A stretch of DNA of 64,000 nt from NCBI GenBank assembly GCA_900319105.1, contig ONND01000004.1, positions 1 through 64,000 on the forward strand, read 5' to 3'. This document shows, one piece after another, positions 1-7,076 of this stretch. Position 1 is the first letter of the stretch, and each line of letters opens with the position of its first letter. The DNA is from an uncultured Bacteroidales bacterium. Its GTDB lineage: Bacteria; Bacteroidota; Bacteroidia; Bacteroidales; Paludibacteraceae. The position numbers were made by a program, and so were the translations under genes. Below the pieces are notes generated by a model, which was not told where the DNA came from, ran no database searches, and saw nothing but the letters and a program-made list of their open reading frames with translations.

Positions 1-162
1 TCTATGTGCATGGTCACATGTTTTCGTTCTTTGACTGCGACAATTTCAGCGTCATCACGCTTAAATGTCAGCCGGAACCGGATAGATGAACTGAAAGCCG
101 AGTACGACTGCATCGGCAAGCCCATGATGGTCAACAACCGGATTAACAATGCCACGCTATGA
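1..162 (+). pseudogene. YjbR/MmcQ-like protein remnant, frameshifted and cut by the window edge
   Basis: Frame 3 (from base 3) reads GHMFSFFDCDNF then VITLKCQPE and stops at 87-89. Frame 1 continues with RIDELKAEYDCIGKP and MMVNNR to a stop at 160-162. Joined, the two halves resemble the centre of YjbR/MmcQ family proteins, where a strand with LKC.PE is followed by an ELR..Y..I segment and a HMNK-like turn. Neither frame spans both halves, so there is a frameshift near 75-85, either a real mutation or an assembly error. The usual C-terminal part after the HMNK turn is also missing, and the next gene starts inside the end of this one. The start lies outside the window. The family call is by eye and tentative. 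Confidence 0.35.
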
Positions 163-817
163 GATACATAGTTGCGAGCAGATGATGGAACTCATCCAGC
201 AGCTCGGATTCCTGCCGCTTTTAGCAAGCGGCATTTCCGGCTATTCGGCGGAAGAGATGGCGGACGAGGAATGTCGTTACGTCGTCTTTCCGGACGGTGG
301 ATGGGACTGGCCGTTGTGGAAATGGAAAGGTATCATCATCAACGAGAGTGATTGTGTCTATGGCAAGTTTTTCAACGGCAAGGCGGGTTTTATCAGCCGC
401 TCGTGGTGGCGGCATTTCTGCAACTGGCGTCGCAGCCTCTATCCCATGCCGGAGGATGGCAGTATAGAAGGCATCATCTACCAGACGCTCTGCGAACAAG
501 ATAGTATCATCAATCGGGACTTGCGTGCCACGTGCGGTTTCTCCGGTCCGAAGATGCGGAGTAAGTTCGATGGTTATGTCACGCGCCTTCAGATGGCAAC
601 GCGCGTGGTGACGGAAGATTTCGTTTATCCGCGTGACAAGCATAATCGTGAATACGGTTGGGGATGGTCGTTACTCACTACTCCAGAACGGCTTTATGGC
701 AAGGACTCGTGTTTTGTTGATTGCTCGCCGGAGGAATCGTATCAGTTGATGGCCAAGCACTTGCGCACCATTCTGCCGCACGCTACCGACAAACAAATAA
801 GCAAACTATTGAGATAA
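149..817 (+). CDS. AlkZ-related winged-helix protein
   Basis: 222 aa, with no signal peptide or membrane segment. The sequence (WKGIIINESDCVYGKFF near residues 58-74, GKAGFISRSWWRHFCNWRR around 77-95, a TRLQMATRVV segment and GWGWSLLTTPE near 169-179) resembles the small AlkZ-related proteins of Bacteroidota and Firmicutes. These are distant relatives of the YcaQ/AlkZ winged-helix DNA glycosylases that unhook alkylation crosslinks. Aromatic residues are frequent. The start ATG at 149 overlaps the end of the YjbR-like remnant and leads directly into family-like sequence. It is first of a run of same-strand genes that also includes an AlkD-like repair protein, which fits a DNA-damage role. The catalytic QxQ motif of true AlkZ is not obvious, so glycosylase activity is unproven. 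Confidence 0.6.
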   Translation: MPRYEIHSCEQMMELIQQLGFLPLLASGISGYSAEEMADEECRYVVFPDGGWDWPLWKWKGIIINESDCVYGKFFNGKAGFISRSWWRHFCNWRRSLYPMPEDGSIEGIIYQTLCEQDSIINRDLRATCGFSGPKMRSKFDGYVTRLQMATRVVTEDFVYPRDKHNREYGWGWSLLTTPERLYGKDSCFVDCSPEESYQLMAKHLRTILPHATDKQISKLLR

Positions 818-838
818 GCATGACCAAAAGACAATATA

Positions 839-1366
839 ATGGAGAAGTTAGAAGAACAGATACATAGCGACTTGCAGCAGTATTTGCTGAGTGTGAATGA
901 AGTAGACGAACGTATGCCGGAGTGCCCCGATGTGGAGGGCAAATGGGAGGCAATTGCGAATGCGTATATCCCTGACGGAGTGCGTGAGTTTCAGAATTAT
1001 CCGCTCGCGTCGCTCGGGTGGATGATGTATATCGGCATGGCGCTGGCGAAGATGTGGGATGACGATTGGCAGTACTATGCAGCGAAAGACGACCTGTATG
1101 TCTATCTGCGAGACAAACGCGGCTACGATGCTATGGATGAGTATATCCGCCGAGATTTTCTCAAACTCTCGCCCAAGGACTTTACGGCGACTGAAGAACT
1201 CGTTAGCGAGTGTGCTTCGAGGGTGCATAATACCTTGATGCATCAAGATATAGAACCGGGCACCAAGGAAGCATTTCTTGGCTATGTTGCTTGTCTGCAT
1301 CAGTTGTTCCTCTTTGGCGCTGCTGTACAACTCAAACGCATGGGCTACCACATGACCCGCATATAA
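839..1366 (+). CDS. Conserved hypothetical protein
   Basis: 175 aa, soluble, and I do not recognise the family. It is acidic in its first half (MEKLEEQ start, many Asp and Glu) with a hydrophobic patch near residues 58-72 (LASLGWMMYIGMALAK) and another near 147-165 (AFLGYVACLHQLFLFGAAV). Neither is long enough to be a confident membrane span. The predicted character is mainly alpha-helical. It starts 21 bases after the AlkZ-related gene and 15 bases before the next gene, so it is almost certainly co-transcribed with both. The large reverse-strand reading frame over the same bases is a shadow. Function unknown. Confidence 0.7.
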   Translation: MEKLEEQIHSDLQQYLLSVNEVDERMPECPDVEGKWEAIANAYIPDGVREFQNYPLASLGWMMYIGMALAKMWDDDWQYYAAKDDLYVYLRDKRGYDAMDEYIRRDFLKLSPKDFTATEELVSECASRVHNTLMHQDIEPGTKEAFLGYVACLHQLFLFGAAVQLKRMGYHMTRI

Positions 1367-1381
1367 TTAAGTGATAAACCT

Positions 1382-1795
1382 ATGAAAACGATTATCGGTA
1401 TAGAAAAATTCTGGACATTGTTCATTGGTCTCGGTGCCGTTTGGGGTGCAATGATGATGTGGATTGACCCGACAGGAGTCATGTGGGGCATGGATCTGAT
1501 GCTGGAATTGCTACGTGCAAAGATGCCGTGGCCGGATATTTTCTTCCGCAACTTTATTCCTTCCAGTTTTGTGTTGTTGGTAGTCAACGGCATAACGCAA
1601 TTCATAGCAGCTTATCTGCTTTTTAAGAGCCATCGTTGGGCGCAACCGGCAGTCCTTGCCTGTGGCATCATTCTCATGCTTTGGATTAGTCTCGAATGGT
1701 GGATTTGGGGCTTCAATGCCATCTGTAATACCTATTTCGCCTTTGGTTTGATAGAAGCCGTATTGGCTATTATTGGTTTGAAGAAACAACAATAG
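1382..1795 (+). CDS. Small four-helix membrane protein, unknown function
   Basis: 137 aa with about four hydrophobic segments (roughly residues 9-27, 55-78, 86-108 and 115-133), rich in Trp and Met. There is no signal peptide and no recognisable catalytic motif. This is the pattern of a small integral inner-membrane protein. It sits between the unknown soluble protein and an alpha/beta hydrolase with very short gaps (15 and 2 bases), so it belongs to the same transcript. Membrane topology follows directly from hydrophobicity. No family assignment is offered. Confidence 0.7.
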   Translation: MKTIIGIEKFWTLFIGLGAVWGAMMMWIDPTGVMWGMDLMLELLRAKMPWPDIFFRNFIPSSFVLLVVNGITQFIAAYLLFKSHRWAQPAVLACGIILMLWISLEWWIWGFNAICNTYFAFGLIEAVLAIIGLKKQQ

Positions 1796-1797
1796 TT

Positions 1798-2547
1798 ATG
1801 GACTTTCACATTTACGGAACACAAGGCCAACCAACGTTGCTACTCCTGCCCGGTTTGGGTGTGTCGCACGAGATCTTCCTACCGCTCATAGAACGGTTGC
1901 AGGATAAGTTCTATATCGTTGCTGCAGGCGTGGATGGTTTTCTCATAGGCAAGCCGTCACGCTTTACATCAGTGGACGACCAAGCGGCGCAAGCTATCCA
2001 ATATGTAAAGAACGAGTTAAGCGGACACCTGGATGTGGCTTATGGTTTATCGTTAGGCGGCAAGATTCTCTCCCGAATGATGGAGCGCAATGAGATTGTG
2101 ATTGACCATACCATCATGGATGCGGCACCTCTATTGCCGCTACCGAAATGGAGTGTTGACCCTTTGCGGTATTATCAGGCGTTTAACGTGTGGACGTGCT
2201 ACCACTGGACAGGTTTCTGGCGATGGGTGTTCCATTCGCACTATTTCGATGTGCTGCTGGATGAGGTGCGCAAAGTCTATCCGTCCGGTCGCAGTCAGGC
2301 AGTATTGGATGGTTACAAGTCTGTCTATACCAACCGCTTGGAGTCCATCCACGGCGCAGATATTCACTTCTGGTATGGCACTAAAGAAGCCTTTGTTGCC
2401 AAGCCGCAAGTGGAGCACTTGTTGAAACTATGCCCGTCTGCACATGTAGAAATTTTCGAAGGAATGAACCATGGTCAACTCCTTATCGACCATCCCGATG
2501 AAGTTGCCAAACGAATAATGAACGTTTTAGAATATGACAGAATATGA
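1798..2547 (+). CDS. Alpha/beta-fold hydrolase
   Basis: 249 aa. The N-terminus holds LLLLPGLGVSHEIF, the usual strand and oxyanion-loop region of alpha/beta hydrolases. The nucleophile elbow is GLSLG (residues 83-87, Ser85), and a late EGMNHGQ places the catalytic His at residue 225. The acid is uncertain, with candidates near residues 190-200. No signal peptide, so cytoplasmic. Substrate cannot be read from sequence. Its stop overlaps the start of the next gene by four bases (ATGA), indicating translational coupling with the methyltransferase-like membrane protein downstream. Confidence 0.8.
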   Translation: MDFHIYGTQGQPTLLLLPGLGVSHEIFLPLIERLQDKFYIVAAGVDGFLIGKPSRFTSVDDQAAQAIQYVKNELSGHLDVAYGLSLGGKILSRMMERNEIVIDHTIMDAAPLLPLPKWSVDPLRYYQAFNVWTCYHWTGFWRWVFHSHYFDVLLDEVRKVYPSGRSQAVLDGYKSVYTNRLESIHGADIHFWYGTKEAFVAKPQVEHLLKLCPSAHVEIFEGMNHGQLLIDHPDEVAKRIMNVLEYDRI

Positions 2548-3056
2548 AAAAGAGCATTCAAAACATAGCCGGCTATGTGCTTGGCGGAGTGATGTTCGTA
2601 GTGCTTTTGCCGACGATTATGTGGCTGGCATCAGGAATGCCGGACATGGCTGTACATATCGGTGCGTTGCGCGCATCTTTGACAGGACTGTTGATGCTTG
2701 GCGGCCTAACGCTCAGTGTGTGGACTATTGTCTATATGAAGCGTCGTGGAAAAGGCAATCCGATGGATGCGTTCGGACATGAGGTGGCTCCTCGCACGCA
2801 ACATCTGATGACAGATGGACCTTATCGTCTCAACCGCAATCCGATGCTGACCGGGACGCTTGTCTATCTCGCGTCATTTATCGTCTGGCTATGGACGTGG
2901 CAGGCAGTGTTGGTGTGGTGTATTTTCTTTGCTATCATGTTCGTACAAGTGCTGACTGAGGAGAAACGCCTCCGCCGTGATTTTGGCGATGAATACGAGT
3001 CTTATTGCCGTCGCACAGGGCGGTTTTTACCGATTGGATTTAATGGAAACAAATAG
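2544..3056 (+). CDS. Isoprenylcysteine carboxylmethyltransferase-like membrane protein
   Basis: 170 aa. Hydrophobic segments lie near residues 10-30, 45-63 and 100-135. The conserved C-terminal core of ICMT/PEMT-type methyltransferases follows: a TDGPYRLNRNPMLTG stretch, then EEKRLRRDFGDEYESYCRR and RFLP. In this family the R-N-P and E-E segments bind S-adenosylmethionine and the methyl acceptor is usually a lipid-like or small thiol/amine substrate. In bacteria the substrate is mostly unknown. The ATG overlaps the hydrolase stop by four bases, and the 3' end overlaps the next gene by 14 bases. Confidence 0.8.
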   Translation: MKKSIQNIAGYVLGGVMFVVLLPTIMWLASGMPDMAVHIGALRASLTGLLMLGGLTLSVWTIVYMKRRGKGNPMDAFGHEVAPRTQHLMTDGPYRLNRNPMLTGTLVYLASFIVWLWTWQAVLVWCIFFAIMFVQVLTEEKRLRRDFGDEYESYCRRTGRFLPIGFNGNK

Positions 3057-3735
3057 CGTAGATATTACCGCACAACTCTTTGCTTTACAAGACCAAGCAT
3101 ACGCAGACTTTCAAAGCAAGTTGCTGCCGACTGTCAAACGCGAGACGGTTATTGGTGTGCGGACACCGGACTTACGCAAAATGGCGAAGCAAATCTGCAA
3201 GACTCCTGCTGCGCAAGAGTTCTTGCACAGTTTGCCACATCGCTATTTTGACGAGAACCAACTGCACGCGTTTATCCTATCGGAAGAGAAAGATTTCAAC
3301 ACCTGTATTGCATATCTGGAGCAGTTCCTGCCGTATGTGGATAATTGGGCAACATGTGACCAACTATCGCCGTGTTGCTTTAAGAAGCATACTCAAGAAC
3401 TATTACCGCTTATTCGCAAGTGGATGAGAAGCAAGCACACCTATACGAAACGCTTTGGCATAGGGACGCTGATGCGGTATTTCTTGGACGAGGCTTTCCT
3501 ACCGGAATACTTAGAATGGGTTGAATCCATTAAGAGCGATGAGTATTACATCCGCATGATGCAAGCGTGGTTCTTTGCTACGGCTTTCGCCAAACAATGG
3601 GATGCCACGCTGCCTTATATCGAGCAACATCGCTTGCATCCATGGACGCACAATAAGTCAATTCAAAAAGCTATTGAGAGTTATCGTATTACGGACGAGC
3701 AGAAGGCTTTGCTAAGGACCTTTCGAGTGAAATGA
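3043..3735 (+). CDS. DNA alkylation repair protein, AlkD-like HEAT-repeat family
   Basis: 230 aa from the ATG at 3043. A longer frame begins with GTG at 2977, but its first 22 residues are read out of the preceding gene and are not family-like. The protein has the AlkD/alkylation-repair pattern: an N-terminal VIGVRTPDLRKMAKQI, LHAFILSEEKDF, YVDNWATCDQLSP (with the W and D that line the DNA cleft), RFGIGTLMRYFLD, and a closing TDEQKALLR. Related enzymes excise N3- and N7-alkylated purines without base flipping, and many distant homologs are uncharacterised. The 14-base overlap upstream and 4-base overlap downstream place it inside the operon. Confidence 0.85.
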   Translation: METNSVDITAQLFALQDQAYADFQSKLLPTVKRETVIGVRTPDLRKMAKQICKTPAAQEFLHSLPHRYFDENQLHAFILSEEKDFNTCIAYLEQFLPYVDNWATCDQLSPCCFKKHTQELLPLIRKWMRSKHTYTKRFGIGTLMRYFLDEAFLPEYLEWVESIKSDEYYIRMMQAWFFATAFAKQWDATLPYIEQHRLHPWTHNKSIQKAIESYRITDEQKALLRTFRVK

Positions 3736-4322
3736 AAAAGATACTATTTTTACATGGCTTTTATGCAAGCGGGCAATGTGTTCCGGCTGTGGCATTGCGA
3801 GAGGCTTTTGCAGAGAGAGCAGAGGTGCTCACACCGGATCTGCCTATGCATCCGCAGAACGCACTTGAATTCATTTCTGATATGATAGATAGCGAAAAGC
3901 CCAATCTGCTAATCGGGAATAGTTGTGGCGCTTTCTATACACAAATGATAGCTCCAATAAAATCCATTCCTGCGCTGCTGGGCAATCCGCATTTCCGGAT
4001 GTCAGAGTTCCTAAGCCAACGTATAGGGCAGCACGATTACAATTCGCCACGCAAGGATGGCAAGCAGTCATTCGTTATTGATGAAGCCTTGGTGAAAGAG
4101 TTTGCTGCACTGGAGGCTACTCAATTCGACAACTGGAATCCTCAATTCCGCGACCAAGTATGGGGATTATTCGGAGAGCAAGATACCTTAGCGCATTTTG
4201 AACCGCTCTTCTTGGAGCACTACAACCGTTCATTCCATTTCCCCGGAGGACATACTCCCACCGCTGATGAAGTCCGCACATGGTATGTACCGTTGGCAGA
4301 GAAGATGTTAATTGAACTATAA
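3732..4322 (+). CDS. YqiA-like alpha/beta hydrolase (small esterase)
   Basis: 196 aa. It starts with ILFLHGFYASG, has a nucleophile elbow GNSCG at residues 62-66 (Ser64), an acid in FGEQDTL (Asp151) and a histidine in FPGGHTPT (His174). This gives a complete Ser-Asp-His triad in the order and spacing of the YqiA/YcfP (UPF0227) esterases. No signal peptide. The ATG overlaps the AlkD-like stop (ATGA). It is the last gene of the accessory operon. After it come 734 bases without a convincing gene. Substrate unknown. Confidence 0.8.
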   Translation: MKKILFLHGFYASGQCVPAVALREAFAERAEVLTPDLPMHPQNALEFISDMIDSEKPNLLIGNSCGAFYTQMIAPIKSIPALLGNPHFRMSEFLSQRIGQHDYNSPRKDGKQSFVIDEALVKEFAALEATQFDNWNPQFRDQVWGLFGEQDTLAHFEPLFLEHYNRSFHFPGGHTPTADEVRTWYVPLAEKMLIEL

Positions 4323-4519
4323 TATACAAACGAGGTGTGAGGCGTTTGTCGTTTACTATCTAAATCACTTTTGAGTGTCCCATTTCGTCGCTACCGCGCT
4401 TTTCGTGATGAAACGTGCGGTAGTTTTGTTTATGCAAGACCTTATAGGCGCTCAAGTGCAAGCGGACTTTCGAGGTGCGCAGGGCGGTTGAAGACTCGCG
4501 AGGTTGGCGAGCAAATGGA

Positions 4520-4619
4520 GACTTTTGAGTTCGCAAAAAGAGAAGACTTTCGACACTCAAAAATGGCGGACTTTTACACGCGAAAAATGAGGTGACTTTT
4601 GAGGTCTTTTTGGAATAGT
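4520..4619. repeat. Four imperfect direct repeats of 24-25 bases
   Basis: GACTTT recurs at 4520, 4545, 4569 and 4594, a spacing of 25, 24 and 25. Each unit continues with a purine/pyrimidine-mixed 6-8 bases and, in the first three units, an A-run (GCAAAAA, CTCAAAAA, GCGAAAAA). Related single copies lie at 4367 (CACTTTTGAG), 4465 (GACTTTCGAG) and 4676. No spacer sequences lie between units, so this is not a CRISPR array. Tyrosine recombinases often have arm-type direct repeats beside their core site, and the integrase gene ends 440 bases away. That role is inference. Confidence 0.6.
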
Positions 4620-4801
4620 GTAGACCTATCAATTTTGTTCGCAAAATACGACTTATGATGTATGAAATAGAGTGAGACTTTCGTCCTAAAGATTTGAGCG
4701 GACTTCGGCAATAAGTTGAAAGTGTTGACTGCATATTCCGCTCAAGAAGAGCCGATTTTGGGCAAATTAAGCAGGGCGGTTGGGGCTCTCCAGAGGGAAA
4801 A

Positions 4802-4827
4802 GACGAAAGATTTTGCTATCTTTCGTC
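4802..4827. other. Perfect hairpin, 9-bp stem
   Basis: GACGAAAGA (4802-4810) pairs with TCTTTCGTC (4819-4827) around an 8-base loop. There is no adjacent T-run on the plus strand, so it is not a classical terminator in that direction. It lies in the repeat-rich non-coding stretch. Function unknown. Confidence 0.5.
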
Positions 4828-4899
4828 GCTATCTGGCTTATTTACAGCGATTTATGATTTTATAGACCGGAAAAACGGAATAAAATGAAAATCTTTTAG

Positions 4900-4940
4900 C
4901 ACGAACACGCCAAATTTTTTAGCAAGTGTTCGTGTTTTTA
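4900..4940. other. Perfect inverted repeat CACGAACAC/GTGTTCGTG
   Basis: CACGAACAC at 4900-4908 and GTGTTCGTG at 4926-4934 are perfect inverted copies separated by 17 A/T-rich bases. Plus-strand TTTTTA follows at 4935-4940. It could be a plus-strand terminator, or inverted core-type binding sites for the neighbouring recombinase. The 17-base centre is long for a terminator loop. Confidence 0.5.
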
Positions 4941-4996
4941 CACGGACGAACGAAGTTTCTCCCTACGCGCGCGTTCCTAACTTGATACGAATATAC

Positions 4997-5040
4997 AAAA
5001 AAAGAAGCAGTATTCATGTACTTGAACGCTGCTTCTTTTC
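4997..5040 (-). terminator. Rho-independent terminator of the integrase gene
   Basis: GAAGCAG (5004-5010) pairs with CTGCTTC (5029-5035), with an inner TTCA/TGAA pairing. Read on the minus strand the stem is followed by a run of seven T within TTCTTTTTTTG, directly downstream of the integrase stop at 5057. The plus-strand side also has TTTT, so it may act in both directions. Confidence 0.8.
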
Positions 5041-5056
5041 GACCGGAAAAAAGCTA

Positions 5057-6274
5057 TTATTTTACCGGGCGGAAACTGGTGCCGCACGAACGTATTTTCT
5101 CTATCATATTCGGGTCAATTTTACGAGCATATTTCATGGTCGTTGTGACGTCTTGGTGACCGGCTGCCTGTTGTACCAGATGGATGTTCATATTATGGTC
5201 ATCAATCATCTCGGTAATTCCGTCATCCTTGAACGAATAGAGTTGCATTTCTTGCGGCAGGTGGAGTGCTTCACGTATCTTCATCCAGTCTTTCTTATAC
5301 TTGCCGTGATAAGCCGGAGCCTCAGACGGAACATACTCGGTGCCTAACAGGTAATAATCCTGCGGATACTTCTCCAAATGCATAGCTTTGAGACGTTCAA
5401 TCAGTTCAGGTGATAGGGGCGCAGCACGCTCAATATGCGTCTTCGCTTTCTCTACCGGAATAAGGATGTAACCTTCGTCCAGATGGATGTCACGTAGCTG
5501 AATAAGCGCAATCTCTTTCGGTCGGATGAGCGAGTAGTAAATGAGCATGCAGACGAGAATGTAGTTCGGCATGTTTTCTTCGCAGTAGTCGAAGATCTGA
5601 CCACGAACTTCTGCCGGGATCAAACCACGGCGTTTCTCTTCTTTCTGCTTGGTTTTAATACGCTCAAACGGGTTCTCTTTGCAGTAGCAATGTTCCTCGA
5701 ACCAACTGAAGATGGCGCGATACTTCTTGAGGTAGGTGTTCCAAGCGTTAGCAGACAATGCTTTGCGTGGCTGTTTCTTTTGCGCCTTTGCCTTTCGGAT
5801 CTCTTCCTCTGTTGGTTCCGTAAAGAGGAAGTCCATGAAGCGAACCGCCAAAGCATGGTTGAACATCGAAGCCGGACAGTCGGGAGAATGCAGTTCTTCA
5901 ACAATCCAGTTGTTAAGGATGCCAAGAACTGATTTGTACGCTACCATCGTCGATTGACGTAACTCGCGTTTCTTGATACTGATGAACTCTTCGGTAGCTA
6001 AGTTCATCGGCTTAAAGAGGGAAGCATTCTGCTGCTCGATAAGCGGAGTCCAACCACCGGCTAATTTAAGATTGATGTCTTGCACCATCTTATCCGCATA
6101 AGAACGGAAGTCGTTAAGGCGTTTAAAATTCTCGCGTACACCATTTAATTTGGTGCGTACACGTTCTAACTTGTTTGTGACTGGGGAATACACGTAGTAC
6201 AGAATGTACCAACCATTGGTGTCGTGTTTCAGTGTCGCGGGTTTGTAACCCAAAATTTCTAAACGATTTTTCAT
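5057..6274 (-). CDS. Tyrosine recombinase (phage-type integrase), Bacteroidales subfamily
   Basis: 405 aa: N-terminal arm-binding-like region (1-90), SAM-like core-binding domain (about 95-215) and catalytic domain (220-395). Catalytic candidates are Arg251 in SLIRPKE, a Lys near 276-278 in VEKAKTH, His373 in AAGHQD and the nucleophile Tyr382 in TTMKYARK. At the HxxR box the protein reads YSFK (346-349), so His and Arg are replaced by Tyr and Lys. Such departures occur in some Bacteroidota integrases, but activity cannot be assumed. The gene lies 3' of tRNA-Gln, whose 3' end is a typical attachment site for this enzyme class, and ends in a strong terminator. No second att copy was found in the window. 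It may integrate the accessory operon to its left, or be a relic. Confidence 0.85.
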   Translation of the reverse strand: MKNRLEILGYKPATLKHDTNGWYILYYVYSPVTNKLERVRTKLNGVRENFKRLNDFRSYADKMVQDINLKLAGGWTPLIEQQNASLFKPMNLATEEFISIKKRELRQSTMVAYKSVLGILNNWIVEELHSPDCPASMFNHALAVRFMDFLFTEPTEEEIRKAKAQKKQPRKALSANAWNTYLKKYRAIFSWFEEHCYCKENPFERIKTKQKEEKRRGLIPAEVRGQIFDYCEENMPNYILVCMLIYYSLIRPKEIALIQLRDIHLDEGYILIPVEKAKTHIERAAPLSPELIERLKAMHLEKYPQDYYLLGTEYVPSEAPAYHGKYKKDWMKIREALHLPQEMQLYSFKDDGITEMIDDHNMNIHLVQQAAGHQDVTTTMKYARKIDPNMIEKIRSCGTSFRPVK

Positions 6275-6281
6275 GTTTTTT

Positions 6282-6319
6282 AAAAAGCGCTGGCACCATT
6301 ACTGATGTCAGCACTTTTT
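6282..6319 (-). terminator. Hairpin between tRNA-Gln and integrase, probable tRNA terminator
   Basis: AAAAAGCGCTG (6282-6292) faces CAGCACTTTTT (6309-6319), an 11-bp stem with one G-T pair and a 16-base loop. On the minus strand it is followed by TTTTTAAAAAAC. It lies 83 bases downstream of the tRNA-Gln 3' end and 8 bases upstream of the integrase start codon. It most simply ends the tRNA transcript. It could also hide the integrase ribosome-binding site. Confidence 0.55.
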
Positions 6320-6401
6320 AAGTCATGAAAACTTTTTGACCCGATTTTGACACGGCCTTTTTGCGTCAATACCTCGCGAGGCCAGTATTTATCGGACTTT
6401 G

Positions 6402-6472
6402 TTGCTCAACCAGGACTCGAACCCAGACAGACAGAACCAGAATCTGTAGTGCTACCATTACACCATTGAGCA
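6402..6472 (-). tRNA. tRNA-Gln (anticodon CUG)
   Basis: On the minus strand a cloverleaf can be drawn. The acceptor stem is TGCTCAA (pairing with TTGAGCA), the D-arm is GTGTAATGGTAGCAC, and the anticodon stem is ACAGA/TCTGT with loop TTCTGGT. This gives anticodon CTG and reads CAG. The T-arm contains GGTTCGAGTCC. The discriminator base is A, and CCA is not encoded. It has its own promoter at 6530-6560. The neighbouring integrase lies on the 3' side. Confidence 0.93.
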
Positions 6473-6529
6473 GCGGCGCGTGTCCCTCGAAGGGGGCACA
6501 AGACGCTTCTGTTTTTTCAAAAGCGGGTG

Positions 6530-6560
6530 CAAAGGTACTGCTTTTTTCTGATATGTGCAA
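6530..6560 (-). promoter_or_regulatory. Bacteroidota-type promoter of tRNA-Gln
   Basis: Read on the minus strand: TTG (6560-6558), a 20-base spacer, then TACCTTTG (6537-6530), which matches the TAnnTTTG -7 element of the Bacteroidota primary sigma factor. The spacer contains ATATCAGAAAAAAGCAG, nearly the same as in three other minus-strand promoters of this window. Confidence 0.85.
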
Positions 6561-6605
6561 ATTTTTGGGCAAAAAAATGCAGATAAAGCGTGTTTTTTCG
6601 CTTTT

Positions 6606-7076
6606 TTAGATGTGTTCGATGATATAATAGGGTATATTGAGCGCTTGAATCTCCGCTTCATAACGATCGAACAGTTCGCGGCGAATAGCATCTGATCCAT
6701 TGCTTCGTGCCGGATCGGGCACCCATGGCAGGTCGGGCTTGGTCAGCAGGTAAACATCCATCGGGAAGCGTCTAATGGCCTCGTTCAGCCATTCAGGCAC
6801 GCGGCCGAAAGCATAATCGAACCATACTTCGGTCACGATCAGTTCGGTGTCGAAAAAAGCTGTTGGCTGTTGGCTATTGGCTATTAGTTCCAATTCTTCA
6901 ATCTGATGCTTGGCTATTTCGCATAGTTCATCATAGGTGACGTCGGTAGTGCCCTTTCGCTCGACGTATTCGCGGGCATATTCGGGCACGAGAATGCCTT
7001 GATACCGATTAGCGAGATAGCGTGCAAGGGTGCTCTTTCCGCTACTCTCAGGGCCGATGATTGCTACTTTGAACAT
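6606..7076 (-). CDS. NadR-like P-loop kinase (ribosylnicotinamide kinase-type domain)
   Basis: 156 aa. It opens with a Walker A motif GPESSGKST (residues 8-16), then VPEYAREYVE, FFDTELIVTEVW and a LLTKPDLPWVPDPAR segment. These are the hallmarks of the C-terminal ATPase/kinase domain of NadR and of stand-alone AAA-type nicotinamide riboside kinases. The NMN adenylyltransferase half is absent. The protein ends shortly after YYIIE, a little earlier than usual in this family, so the last helix may be missing. The start overlaps the sprA stop by one base (TAATG). A 7-base repeat array (TTGGCTG/TTGGCTA at 6863-6883) encodes ANSQQPT inside it. Confidence 0.75.
   Translation of the reverse strand: MFKVAIIGPESSGKSTLARYLANRYQGILVPEYAREYVERKGTTDVTYDELCEIAKHQIEELELIANSQQPTAFFDTELIVTEVWFDYAFGRVPEWLNEAIRRFPMDVYLLTKPDLPWVPDPARSNGSDAIRRELFDRYEAEIQALNIPYYIIEHI
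6863..6883. repeat. Heptamer array in the NadR-like gene
   Basis: TTGGCTG, TTGGCTA, TTGGCTA. Encodes ANSQQPT on the minus strand, between the YEL-CEIAKHQIEELELI helix and the FFDTE strand. Confidence 0.75.

Larger units (their letters stand above)
4323..5056. other. Non-coding, repeat-rich stretch between the accessory operon and the integrase
   Basis: I see no convincing gene in these 734 bases. A 124-codon minus-strand frame (4360-4734) is made of the local repeats and resembles no family. What is present: a weak hairpin after the operon (ACAAACG 4326-4332 with CGTTTGT 4343-4349); several GACTTT repeats (4465, 4520, 4545, 4569, 4594, 4676); a 12-base direct repeat GCAGGGCGGTTG at 4479-4490 and 4771-4782, each preceded about 30 bases earlier by CGCTCAAG; two perfect hairpins described separately; and the integrase terminator. 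Confidence 0.7.

Noticed and set aside
2977-3042. Longer GTG start for the AlkD-like protein
   Set aside because: The extra 22 residues are the out-of-frame reading of the methyltransferase-like gene; the ATG at 3043 leads directly into family sequence.
4520-4619. Possible CRISPR array
   Set aside because: Units follow each other with no unique spacers, the repeats are imperfect, and no cas gene is present.
4360-4734. 124-codon minus-strand reading frame in the repeat-rich stretch
   Set aside because: It is built from the 24-25 base repeats, has no family resemblance, no clear ribosome-binding site, and overlaps an equally weak plus-strand frame.
6402-6472. att duplicate of the tRNA-Gln 3' end in the left 6.4 kb
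   Set aside because: I searched for a copy of the T-arm/acceptor sequence to the left and saw none, so the far edge of any island is outside the window or lost.
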